Assembly: GCA_018350325.1 (NCBI GenBank)
Contig: JAEVLN010000002.1
Coordinates: forward strand, 4,447,456 to 4,511,455
Source: Globodera rostochiensis
Taxonomy: Eukaryota; Nematoda; Chromadorea; Rhabditida; Heteroderidae
Reading direction: 5' to 3'
Length of the DNA: 64,000 bases
Below the pieces are notes generated by a model, which searched no databases, was not told where the DNA came from, and was given only the letters and a program-made list of their open reading frames with translations. A program made the translations under genes and the position numbers. Shown here in pieces: positions 12,244-31,600 of the stretch. Position 1 is the first letter of the stretch. Each line of letters starts with the position of its first letter.

Positions 12244-13890
12244 TGTGATTTGGGTTGGTCAGGAAAAGTGAAATGCTGTCGAGACGAAATCAGCAGTTGA
12301 GCGGCAGGTGCTTCCTTAATGAACGAAGAAAAAATCATTTTGGGTTTCTCGATGAATCATTTTGTAACGGACACTCACGCAAAAGAAAAGGTTTTCAGCA
12401 GGATGAATAAGCCTAACGATTTTTGGTCCGAGAAATAACTTCAACACAAAACTATTAATTCCTTCACTACTGTACTGCCAACTTTTGGTTACCGTAACCT
12501 ATTTGACATCAAATCATAAGATTTATAAAATGTTAAGCTTCTTTAGCGGGGGGGGGGCATTTTGTCCGAGTTGGCTTACCGGGACCAAAAAGTACGCAAA
12601 ATCCGCATTCCAAGAAAAAAAATTCTCATTTAGGCATCAAAAATGCTGCTAAATCCACAGATATCCGCCGACCTTGTTTAATATGGTCTAATTCAAAAAT
12701 GTTCGAAATGAATATTATTATTTCCGGACTTCTCTCGTCAAACCTCTTTAGCAAAAAAAAGAGTACTAATATGTCAAATTGTAAAGAATTGTGGTGGCAA
12801 AATATGAGTTTCTCAAGATTTTTGGTGGCGCGCGGACCGCAATTCGCGGCATCGATCATGGCATTATTGCAAAAATCAAATTTTAGAAGCGATTGTATAA
12901 TTATTTTTTTGAAGATTTTTCTGATTGACCTAACGCCGCCTCATTTGTCAGTGCCCGTTTCCTTCCATTGTTTGTATAAATCTTTACTGTGGTTGGATGC
13001 GTAAGAGTGGGAGGAATTGGCTTTCAAATTTTATGAACAAAAATAGCATAGGAAATGCACAGAAAATTGTGTGAATCGTTGGGTTAGAAGACGACAACAA
13101 ATCCGATTAGAGAGGGCGGCATCAGAGAGTATAAAACAATTTCCATTTTTTAATCCAAAAAAAAAGCTTCCCCTTTTATTTAATACAACAAAATTTATAC
13201 ATAAACAATCTGACGCCATGCTTTAAATTACATATCGCTTTTTGGTGGGCTTTATACTAAAAAGAAACAATTTTTTCGAAGAATATTCCTGAATTAAGAA
13301 AACAATATTTTTTTTTTGTTATAGGAACGGAAGTGCGCGTGTTGTTTTTTGTTCAAAACATGTGAAAACAATATGTGTAAAAAAGAATAAAATTGGCAAA
13401 TTTAATGTATGAATAAGAGCTGAAGCCGAGGTGAATTAAATGACAAAAACCAATTCCAGCAAGGATATTTATTTATGTACAACCAAATCCGAGGAAAAAT
13501 TGGCCGCAATCATATAAAGATTTTTCATTTAAAATTAAATGTTTTCTCAATCAGAAATTGTCGGCAACTTTCAGCGCTTGATATTCGTTAAAAAAAAGTT
13601 TTTCCACGAATTTGTCTGTAATTTCTTTTGAAACATGCAAACATCGAATAGTGATTGATTGATCAATGTTTCCGTTTTTTCCATGGTGCGTCACCGGGGT
13701 AATCACGATCGGTGATCCGATGATACGGAAGTATTTTTGATCAGTCATAGACTGGACCCGCGGATCAGATTCAGACCAAAATTACAGAAACACTGATCGC
13801 TGTGATGGATATTGATATATCTGGATGTGCTCAATCCGTTCAAATTTCAGTCTAACATCCAACGGAAATGTGTGCTACTAGTAAAAAAAA
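12244..13890. other. Spacer downstream of the SEC14-like gene; no convincing gene
   Basis: Two minus-strand ORFs of 77 and 65 codons (12626-12859, 13551-13748) have fairly protein-like composition but no domain I recognise and no visible splice partners. They could be exons of an unidentified or decayed gene. The rest is AT-rich with a poly-G tract at 12547-12556. Confidence 0.4.
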
Positions 13891-22373
<8,483 letters not shown>

Positions 22374-22602
22374 CGTGGCAGTGTTTGTGCAAAATTTGGG
22401 TCGAAAAATCAAAAAAAAAAAGCGGAGAAAAAAATGTATTGTACAACACAATAAAGAAGATAGATGAAAAGCAACGAATCTAAAAAACAAACAAAAGGTA
22501 GCAATCAAATTTTCAAAAAAATTTGGGGACTCAGAAATGGCCAGAAATTTGTTCAGGAATGGGCAAAAATACTGCAGCGGTAACACTTTTTGCCAACGGG
22601 AG

Positions 22603-23056
22603 CGGGTCGTTTCGGCCCCGCCGTTTCGGCCCCAAGACATTTCGGCCCCAAGAACGTTTCGGCCCCAAGACATTTCGGCTCCAAGAACGTTTCGGCCCCA
22701 AGACATTTCGGCCTCGTGTTTCGGCCCCAAGACATTTCGGCTCCAAGAACGTTTCGGCCCCAAGACATTTCGGCTCCAAGAACGTTTCGGCCCCAAGACA
22801 TTTCGGCCCCAAGAACGTTTCGGCCCCAAGACATTTCGGCCTCGTGTTTCGGCCCCAAGACATTTCGGCTCCAAGAACGTTTCGGCCCCAAGACATTTCG
22901 GCTCCAAGAACGTTTCGGCCCCAAGACATTTCGGCTCCAAGAACGTTTCGGCCCCAAGACATTTCGGCCTCGTGTTTCGGCCCCAAGACATTTCGGCCCC
23001 AAGAACGTTTCGGCCCCAAGACATTTCGGCCTCGTGTTTCGGCCCCAAGGACGTTT
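22603..23056. repeat. 33-bp minisatellite upstream of the SEC14-like gene
   Basis: Tandem array of alternating 16- and 17-bp half units: TTTCGGCCCCAAGACA and TTTCGGCTCCAAGAACG. A third variant, CATTTCGGCCTCGTG, punctuates it about every 100 bp, giving a higher-order structure. The 33-bp period is a multiple of three and contains no stop in several frames, so 160-200-codon ORFs appear on both strands. These are repeat artefacts. Confidence 0.9.
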
Positions 23057-23520
23057 CAATTTTTTTTTGTAATGTCAATAGTAAACCAAAATTTTTTGTT
23101 ATAACTTCAATTTTATCATCATTATTTTTTGAGATTCTGCTTTACTGTTAGGGGGGGGGACAGGACGTTTGGATCACCGTGCACGGATACCAGGGCTGCA
23201 TCGAAAGAAAAAATTTTCGAAATCGGAATTTTTTTATTTCGGTTTTTGAAATCGAACAAAAGAAACCCAAGGTTAGTAGTAACTACCCCCCACCCCCTAG
23301 TGATCGTGAGCCTATTGAGTCCTGAGTCCCGTCCTCTCGTGGACCTATGGAGGTCTCTTATTCCCATCTCATCGCGGGCCTATTGGTTCGGTTTTGAACC
23401 AGACAGGGTTCGTGTACCTATGAGGGTTCGTATTCCCATCTCATCGCGACCAAGGGTTTCGGTTAAACCCTTTCCTATCGTGAACCTATAGTAGGGTTTC
23501 GGGGTCGAACCAAAAGGGTT

Positions 23521-23908
23521 CAGGGGTTTCAGGGTAAACCAAAAGGTTTTGGATGGAGGGATGGGGAGGGGAGGAGAGGGGTGGTGAACTTTGTACTTTG
23601 GTGTCCACCCCCGTCCCATCGTTAGGCGTCCGTCCACCCCATCCTTCCTTCCATCCATCAGTTGGACAGAGGGGTCAACATAAATTGATTTCCGAAGGGA
23701 AGGGAAGGGTTTACCTTTCCAGCCCAATTGGCCAAACAGTTTGGGGGGTGAGATAGGTCCTTCCCTCGCGGGGAGGATGATTTTCTTTTGATTACCCGTT
23801 ACATTTGAAATGGAGTGGTCCGTCTCAACTCAAAAAAAAAAAAAAAACATTTCCCCCTAACATTCAGTATTCTTTCTCTCTTCTCTCTCTCTCTTTCTCT
23901 TTCTCTCT
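23521..23908. repeat. Left copy of a ~390-bp direct repeat flanking the CT-rich tract
   Basis: The segment from CAGGGGTTTCAGGGTAAACC through CATTCAGTATTCTTTCTC is repeated almost identically at 25552-25941 (offset 2,031 bp). Differences are mainly in poly-A length (15 versus 17). The two copies bracket the CT-rich tract, and the second is followed at once by an assembly gap, so a duplicated contig end or a long terminal duplication are both possible. Confidence 0.9.
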
Positions 23909-25551
23909 CTTCTCTCTCTATCTTCTCTCTTTCTCTCTCTTCTCTCTCTCTCTTCTCTCCTTTTTTTCTCTCATTTCCTGAACCGGAACGGCCGGGTTCT
24001 CTTGCGGCGCTGCAAGCTAAGCCCCTCTCCGTTCCGGGGAAGGTTGATTCACCTCTCTCACTTCCTGAACCGGAACGGCCGGGTTCTCTTGCGGCGCTGC
24101 AAGCTGAGCCCCTCTCCGTTCCGGGGAAGGTTGATTCACCTCTCTCACTTCCTGAACCGGAACGGCCGGGTTCTCTTGCGGCGCTGCAAGTTGAGCCCCT
24201 CTCCGTTCCGGGCTCTCCTCTCACCTTTCTCTCTCTCTCCCCTCTTTTTCTCTCTCCTTCCCTCTCTCTCTCTCCTTCCCTCTCTCTCTCTATCTTTTAT
24301 CTCTCCCTTCTCTTTTACTCTCTCTCCGTCACTTCTCACCCACACTTTCTCTCTCTCTCTCTTCCTTTCCCCTTCCCTTTATCTCTCTTCCCTCTTTTTC
24401 TCTCTCCTTCCCTCCTTCTCTCTCTACCTTTTATCTCCTCTCCCTTTCTCTCTCTCTCTCTCCCCTCTTTTTCTCTCTCCTTCCCTCTCTCTCTCCGCTC
24501 CTCTCTCTCTCTACCTTTTATCTCTCTCTTCTCTTTCACTCTCTCTCCGTCACTTCTTACCCCTCCCTTCCCTCTCTCTCTCTCTACCTTTTATCTCTCC
24601 TCTCCCTTTCTCTCTCCCCTCTTTTTCTCTCTCCTTCCCTCTCTCTCTCCCCTCCTCTCTCTCTCTCTCTCTACCTTTTATCACTCCCTTCTCTTTCACT
24701 CTCTCTCCGTCACTTCTCACCCTTCCCTTTCTCTCTCTCTTCTCCTTATCTCTCCTCTCCCCTTTCTCTCTCTCTTCTCCTTATCTCTCCTCTCCTCTCC
24801 CCCTTTCTTTCTCTCTCTCCCCTCCTCTCTCTCTCTCTCTACCTTTTATCTCTCCCTTCTCTTTCACTCTCTCTCCGTCACTTCTCACCCCTCACTTTCT
24901 CTCTCTCTCTCTTCCTTTCCACTCCCCTTTCTCTCTCTCTTCTCCTTATCTCTCCTCTCCCCTTTCTTTCTCTCTCTCCCCTCCTCTCTCTCTCTCTACC
25001 TTTTATCTCTCCCTTCTCTTTCACTCTCTCTCCGTCACTTCTCACCCCTCACTTTCTCTCTCTCTCTCTCTTCCTTTCCCCTTCCCTTCCCTTTATCTAT
25101 CTCCCCTCTTTTTCTCTCTCCTTCTCTCTATCTCTCTCTACCTTTTATCTCTCCTCTCACCTTTCTCTCTCTCCCCTCTTTTTCTCTCTCCTTCTCTCTC
25201 TCTCTCCTTCCCTCTCTCTCTCTATCTTTTATCTCTCCCTTCTCTTTCACTCTCTCTCCGTCACTTCTCACCCCTCACTTTCTCTCTCTCTCTCTTCCTT
25301 TCCCCTTCCCTTTATCTCTCTCCCCTCTTTTTCTCTCTCCTTCCCTCTCTCTCTCTCTACCTTTTATCTCTCCTCTCCTTTTCTCTCTCTCTCCCCTCTT
25401 TTTCTCTCTCCTTCCCTCTCTCTCTCCCCTCCTCTCTCTCTCTCTCTACCTTTTATCTCTCTCTTCTCTTTCACTCTCTCCGTCACTTCTTACCCCTCCC
25501 TTCCCTCTCTCTCTACCTTTTATCTCTCCTCTCCCTTTCTCTCTCTCTCTT
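23870..25551. repeat. CT-rich low-complexity tract with internal 87-bp triplicate
   Basis: About 1.7 kb of CTCTCT / TTCCCT / TTTATCTC units on the plus strand, containing degenerate higher-order repeats such as CTACCTTTTATCTCTC and CACTCTCTCCGTCACTTCTC. Near its left side, an 87-bp non-CT unit starting CCTGAACCGGAACGGCCGGG occurs three times at 23977, 24064 and 24151. Ser/Leu-rich ORFs of up to 613 codons span the tract. They are artefacts of stop-poor CT repeats. Confidence 0.93.
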
Positions 25552-25941
25552 CAGGGGTTTCAGGGTAAACCAAAAGGTTTTGGATGGAGGGATGGGGAGG
25601 GGAGGAGAGGGGTGGTGAACTTTGTACTTTGGTGTCCACCCCCGTCCCATCGTTAGGCGTCCGTCCACCCCATCCTTCCTTCCATCCATCAGTTGGACAG
25701 AGGGGTCAACATAAATTGATTTCCGAAGGGAAGGGAAGGGTTTACCTTTCCAGCCCAATTGGCCAAACAGTTTGGGGGGTGAGATAGGTCCTTCCCTCGC
25801 GGGGAGGATGATTTTCTTTTGATTACCCGTTACATTTGAAATGGAGTGGTCCGTCTCAACTCAAAAAAAAAAAAAAAAACATTTCCCCCTAACATTCAGT
25901 ATTCTTTCTCTCTTCTCTCTCTCTCTCCCTCTTTTCTTCTC
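25552..25941. repeat. Right copy of the ~390-bp direct repeat
   Basis: Near-identical to 23521-23908 (see that entry). It runs from CAGGGGTTTCAGGGTAAACC to the start of a shorter CT-rich stretch (25915-26031) that stops at the assembly gap. Confidence 0.9.
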
Positions 25942-26031
25942 TCCGTCCCCCTTTTCCCTCTCTTCTCTCTTTTTTTCTCTTTTTCTCTCTTTCTCCCCTT
26001 CTCTTCCCTTTTTTTTTTCTCTCTTTCTCTT

Positions 26032-26041
26032 NNNNNNNNNN
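26032..26041. other. Assembly gap (10 N)
   Basis: A run of ten N in a CT microsatellite. The linkage of the host genes on the left with the virus-like elements on the right depends on scaffolding across this gap. Confidence 1.
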
Positions 26042-27028
26042 TTTTATAGGCGGCTACCACTTTGATCAAACTGACTACTATCATTGAAGAAAGAGCAAGA
26101 GGGTCCATTGAAATGGCGAGAAAAATGTGAATAAACAAAAATTCTTTTGATACGATTTGAAAAAACTTTTTTTTAGTGTCCACCCTAAGTGTTTTTATTA
26201 TTTAAGCATAGCAGTCACGGACGAAAGCGAGGACGGAGTGACCGTAAAGGGGTACAACGAAGAAAACGGCCAAATTGTTCCGCTGGTGACTTTAAATCTG
26301 GGTACTTTAATAAAATATTACAGGACACCGTATGTCCGCCACGCCAACCGCCCGTGCCTGAATTTACAGTTCACCCTACAAGTTCGGGAGCGGTTGTAGC
26401 CCCTCAGCAAATGCAAGAACCGATTTCTGCGGCTATTTTTCAACAACAATGCTGTTCATCTGCTCTTACCACATCGTTTTTTGGACCCTTTTTTGACGAA
26501 TCGGAAATTTCGGCACAGACACCCGTAGGAGAACCAGAGGAGGAGCAGCAGATTCCACGAGAGACAGCACTGCCAGGCCCCGAACGGTCACGGACAGCAC
26601 TTGAGGAAGCTTTTGAAGTGCGGAGCATGTTTTCGGACATTTCCTCGGACGAAGCGGAGATTCCCGCACCGACACCACTCCGTGTTTCGTTTCTGCATTC
26701 CCGGTTCTCGCCTTACCAACCATCAACACCGAACGCATGGACTCAGGAACGGTCGAGTACGGCCCCGCCGGGGCGATGCCCATACGGAAGGCACATTCGA
26801 GACGTGTGGAAAAAACTAGGCAAAGAGCGCCCAGAGAGAGACATTGTCATGACAAAGTTGTTCGGAACATTACAAGAACGTTTACGCCCAGCATCATCAT
26901 CTTCCTCCGTCTCTCCGCTCGTTAAGGAAAAAAGTGCAAAAATAGAAAAAATGAAATGGGCCACCATAAAAGAGATGAAATTTAAATGCGATCCAACGTG
27001 CTTTATGTGTGACGCCATAATTCGTTAA
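26042..27028 (+). CDS. Unknown protein, 5' end lost in the assembly gap
   Basis: I do not recognise this gene. Three exons can be read in one continuous frame. The first follows the gap (helical: LTTIIEERARGSIEMARK) and ends at a GTGAAT donor near 26128. The second starts after a TTTTTTTTAG acceptor at about 26176 and ends near 26287. The third runs from about 26327 to the TAA at 27026-27028. The introns are about 50 and 39 nt, like those of the virus-like genes further right. The carboxyl half is rich in Pro, Ser, Glu and Gln and probably disordered. A short basic stretch leads to a final CDPTCFMCDAIIR with two CxxC-like cysteine pairs. Base composition is less AT-rich than the DNA at 28-34 kb, so whether it is a host gene or the left part of the AT-rich element is open. 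Confidence 0.5.
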
Positions 27029-27919
27029 AGAATTTTTCTATTTTGTAAGCAAATTAATTGTTGATAAAAATAATCATTTTTGGCTGCAATTTTTTGTGTT
27101 GACCATTTTAGTAGAAAAAACAAATTAGCAAATTTGTGTCCCTATCTGACCGCGAAAAAAAATGTTTTAAAAGCTCCAAACTCGATAAATCCGCCCCATA
27201 CCAATACAAAATAAATATTTCAACAAAAACTTCTTGACAAAATAAAACATCTAATGGGGTTAGTTTACAAATACCCGTGTGACGAAATTGGTGTTTTGTT
27301 TTGCCGCTGTCATTCGTTTTTAGGGTTCCTGGTGAATTTTCCAAATAAAAAAAGTTACTAGGCTCAACTTTTAACCTTTCTGATGCTAATTGAGCCGTTG
27401 CCAAATCTATAATTCAACTTTCCTCTCGTTTTCTTTCAAGGTCGATTCATCATCACCTATCAATCAAACTTTTCTCGAGCTGTAAAAAATTTTTTGCAGC
27501 ACAATTTGAAATCCGAATCCACGTCAAAAACCCAAAATTTCGGGTTTTTTATAACTAGGACTTGTCACTTTATGTTGCGAGACGATCAATCATCGGCGCT
27601 CTCGATAAGTTTCAAAAGATTTCGAAAGAGCCTCTTTTTTTTGCGAACGCAAAATGGAAATTTCGACATTTTTTATGAACGGAACCTGTCAAAGGGCGAA
27701 AGCGATCATCAATCACCAGGTATGGCACGGATGGGAGGAGTCAAATTTTTGAGGGGATTGGACGACTACATAAGCGCGATTTTCGCCACTTTAATCATTT
27801 TGTTTTTTGAAAAACTTTTTATAAAAAAAAGTTTTCAAAATATTAAATTAAAATATTTAAAAAAATAATATTATTATTATAAATAAATTCTTTTTTATTT
27901 TCAAAATTATTTAGACAAA
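27029..27919. other. AT-rich spacer; one 124-codon ORF of doubtful status
   Basis: A plus-strand ORF at 27494-27868 follows a TTTTTTGCAG acceptor-like sequence and contains the phrase GVKFLRGLDDYISAIFATLI, a possible membrane segment. I cannot connect it to other exons or a family. The rest shows nothing. Confidence 0.35.
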
Positions 27920-28359
27920 AATGTTTATTGGAAAATTGTATAACAGTGAAGTTACTAAATTTGACTCAAAAACCCCATATAACCCGGCCGTGTTAGAAGA
28001 ATTTGGGTATTTTCTTTTGTTTTTTATATTATTAATCAATTTTGGTCGTTTTAAGGAGGTGGAGAAACGAGGTGATGGGGTATAAGCCGGCGCCAGTCGC
28101 GGACAAGCCACCAACACCACCGCCACCACAGCCAGAGGAGCCCCGGGCTCAAGTGCACCAAATCGACTTGCCAGATTTTTTAAATGGTGAGTTGGAACTT
28201 TCTTGTAATATAATCATTATAAATTTAATACTTTAACATTTAACAGGCGTTCCTCCCCCTCCAATGCCGCCTCCATTTCTTCCGCAAATGCCACGTTCCA
28301 CATCCGATGCGGCACATCCGCCCGCGCAGACAACGACGAGTGCCAAACATTCCACTTGA
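27920..28359 (+). CDS. Small proline-rich protein with two introns, unknown function
   Basis: Exon 1 starts at ATG 27920 (MFIGKLYNSEVTKFDSKTPY) and ends near 28005. After a 49-nt intron ending GTTTTAAG, exon 2 (from about 28055) encodes a Pro-rich stretch (PVADKPPTPPPPQPEEP) and IDLPDFLNG. A second intron of about 60 nt (GTGAGT...TTAACAG) leads to exon 3 (VPPPPMPPPFLPQMP), ending at TGA 28357-28359. In an alternative frame exon 3 stays open, and a GTAAAC...TTTAG intron would link it to 28492-28566. This may mean a further exon with a one-base frame change. The disordered Pro-rich composition resembles structural or scaffold proteins, but no family is recognised. It lies just upstream of the polymerase and in the same direction. 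Confidence 0.55.
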
Positions 28360-28614
28360 ACCTGTTGCTGGAGGTAAACAGAAAACATTTAATCTGGCAA
28401 GCTAACTATTTTTTGTTAAAAAACAATTTTATCGAAAAAACATTTCTATTAATTTATATCTTTTATTTTTCCTATATTTTCCTAATTTAGTGGTTCTTCG
28501 GGACCCCCGTGTTCGGTTTCGCCCAAGAACACCGCCACGTAATGGTCTAATTTTAAGGCAAATATGATAAAATAAATATGTTGTTGAATAAGGCGTGTTA
28601 GAATAAATAGTTGG

Positions 28615-28620
28615 TATAAA
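28615..28620 (+). promoter_or_regulatory. TATA box upstream of the AT-rich element polymerase
   Basis: GGTATAAA lies about 75 bp before the proposed polymerase ATG. Similar TATA sequences precede other genes of this compartment: ATGGTATAAAA at 56384 and 56658, and TATATAAG at 57171. Confidence 0.45.
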
Positions 28621-28691
28621 GGTTTAAATACCCTTCACTTTATTTAAATTTAACGTAATATTAGTCTTATTTTCTATTTAGCAAAAAAAAA

Positions 28692-31600
28692 ATGGCTTCT
28701 TTTTTAAACATCCTCCCCGAAGTTCGAAAAGAAAGAAATATAAAAAGTTTTTTTAAAAAAAAAATCGATGAAATACAATTAAATGAAGATTTTTATAAAG
28801 AAATATCAAACAGTGTTAAAAAAATGCCCGATTATGGCATAGAAGAAAATATAACAAGATTTATTTTTAAAAGTCCTGAAAATACCGATAAAAATTCAAC
28901 AGAAAATTTAAAAAAAATACTAGAAAATTTAATGAAAAATGCAAAATCCAAAAAAAGAAAAGGATGGGCGGTTCAAAAAATTTCGGTCGACCTTTATTCT
29001 GAGGTATTGAACGACCCCCTAATAATACCCGCCAGGGAAACGCATCGAAACACTGCTGAAGTAGTTTTAAACGAAATTATAAAATTAATCAATCAAACGA
29101 CGAGTTTAACCTTTTAAATGAACCTATTTTTTGTATTATAACAACATATAGCACTCCTGTGGGGACCGGTAAATAAAAATAAATATAATTAATAAAAGAA
29201 AATTTATTTAGGGTTTAATCCTTTGGACTATTGTGAAATTAAACAATTAGGAAGAATTGTTGTCAAGAATTCTGATAAATATTGTATGTTTGTTAAAAAG
29301 TTAATTTGTAATTAAGCATAATCTAGGTCTGTTTTACGCTCTAATATTAAGCAGATTCTATCAGCTTATTAATAAGGACGACCAAGAAAAATATTCCAAA
29401 GATCAGTTTTTTAGATTTTTGAGGAATGAACAAAGGCAGGGTGAAGCAGTTGAAAAATTAATGAAGGAAACAGGAATTGATAGAAATGAAAAAACATATG
29501 GATTAAAACATTTGGAAATTGTTCAGAACTATTGGGTTGGGCAGAGTATTGAGATAATAAAAAAATATGTTTTTAGGACACAATTTCCCCCGGAAAATAC
29601 CGGATTGTTGCTTTTTCCAAAGAAGTAGGACTACGCCCAATTTTTAAAGGGAACGGGGCTCGAAAATATAATGTTTATGTCTTTCACGAAAAAAATCATT
29701 GGGACGGTAAGATCTCATCAAATTCTTAAGAAATGGTTATTTTAGGTATAAAGAGTGTCGGGCAATTTTTTCCAATCAAACATAAATATTGCATCAGCTG
29801 TGAAAAAACTTATCATATTATAGAAAACCACAGTTTAGAATGTGAAGAAAGATGTCGAAAATGCTGTAGAATAGGTAAAATTAATATAATTTCTTATAGT
29901 AATATTATTTTAAGGGTATGGATTCCCTTGTTTGCCAGAAAATAAAACGCTTCTTTGTAAATGTTGTAACCGAGTGTTCTTTAACACGGATTGCTTTGAA
30001 TCGCACCAAAACAAAATATGTAAAATCTATCATAAATGTAAGAAATGCCTGCATGATTACAGAACAGATTGTGAACACATTTGTGGTATACACATACGCT
30101 TTTTTTTCAAATAAATTTAAATTCAGGAGATAAACACTGCAAAAAATGTCATCTGCGTCATGACCCCAAAAAACTTTGTTTTATCAAAAATTTAAAAATC
30201 AAGAAAGATCCTCCCTCTTATAGAATTGTTGCTTACGACTTAGAGTGCACGGTATTGAACTAGTGAATATTTAATTGCCATACAAAAAATTTTTATATTT
30301 AGACCGACACAGTTTTTGATAGGGAATCAGCAATAAAACAAACCGTTCATAAACCCAACTTTATTAGTGCCCGGTTTACGTGCTCAAATTGTGAAGAAAA
30401 AGTTAACGATTGCGAAATATGTGGTAAAAAAACGGAATCACGTCATTTTAAATGGTGCAGTAAAGACGGAATCAACCCCCTAAATTGTTTCATTAAGTGG
30501 ATTTTAAATTTTGAAAAATACGACACGTATGCATACGCACATTATAGCGGTAATCCCAAAAAATCAGTAAAATTAAAAAAAATTTCTTTAGGTAGATACG
30601 ACTCTCATTTTGTGCTCAGAGAGCTTGCTAGTTTAGGATACAAACAACCAGAATTAACAATTGCGGATTTAAAAATTTATGAACTAAAATTTCGAAAAGG
30701 ACCTAAATTTCCTACGTTTTATTTTCGTGACAGTTGGCTTCTTGTGCAAAACAAACTAGCGGACTTACCAAAAACTTTTGGACTGAATTGTGAATCAAAA
30801 TTATATTTTTCCCATGCGTTTAATAAGGAAGAGAATTATGGTAAATATTTATAATTTATTGTTTTAATTAATAAATTTAGGTAAACATTTAAAAATGCTG
30901 CCTCCATTTGAGGATTATTTTCCCGGGGGATGAGTAATGAAGAATATGAAAAGTTTGAAAATTGGTACAAAGAAAATTTAAGCAGCTCTTTCCTCTTAGG
31001 TAATTTAAATAATAAAAAAAAAAAAAAAACGTTAAATTCAGAAGAGAAATTGGATGAGTATTGTTCAAACGATACTGACATTTTGATGAAGGCACTATTA
31101 AAATTAAGAAATATTTTTATTGATATCACTAGGGATCAACATACTCCGACCGGGATAGATGTAATGAAAATGTCAACCACAATAGCTTCTTCATGCATGA
31201 AGTATGTAAATTAAATGAAGAAATGTACAATTTAATTTTTAGTATTTTCCGAGCAAAATTCTTAAAAAACGACAATACACTACCGATTATACCAGAAGCA
31301 GGGTTTGAGCCTAAAGATAGTCAAAGTTGTATAGCAATAAAATATTTTGAATGGTTATTTTATCGTGACGGCGTTAAGGGAAGACATGCGGGGAATGGTG
31401 GGGAAATAACACTATTTAATGATAAAAAGTTGAAAGTTGATTGTATAATCGGAGCATATAAAAAAGTTATTGAATTTCAGGTAATAAAAATTTAAAAATA
31501 AAAATAATTTTTCTAATAGGGCTGCGCGTTTCATGGGTGCCCAAAATGTTATAAAGGATATATGAAGCAGCATAATGGCAATACAGCGGAGCAGAACTAT

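Noticed and set aside
23815..25656. Open reading frames of 613 and 538 codons on the plus strand
   Set aside because: They translate the CT-rich microsatellite into Ser/Leu/Phe/Pro repeats and have no domain; stop codons are simply rare in CT repeats.
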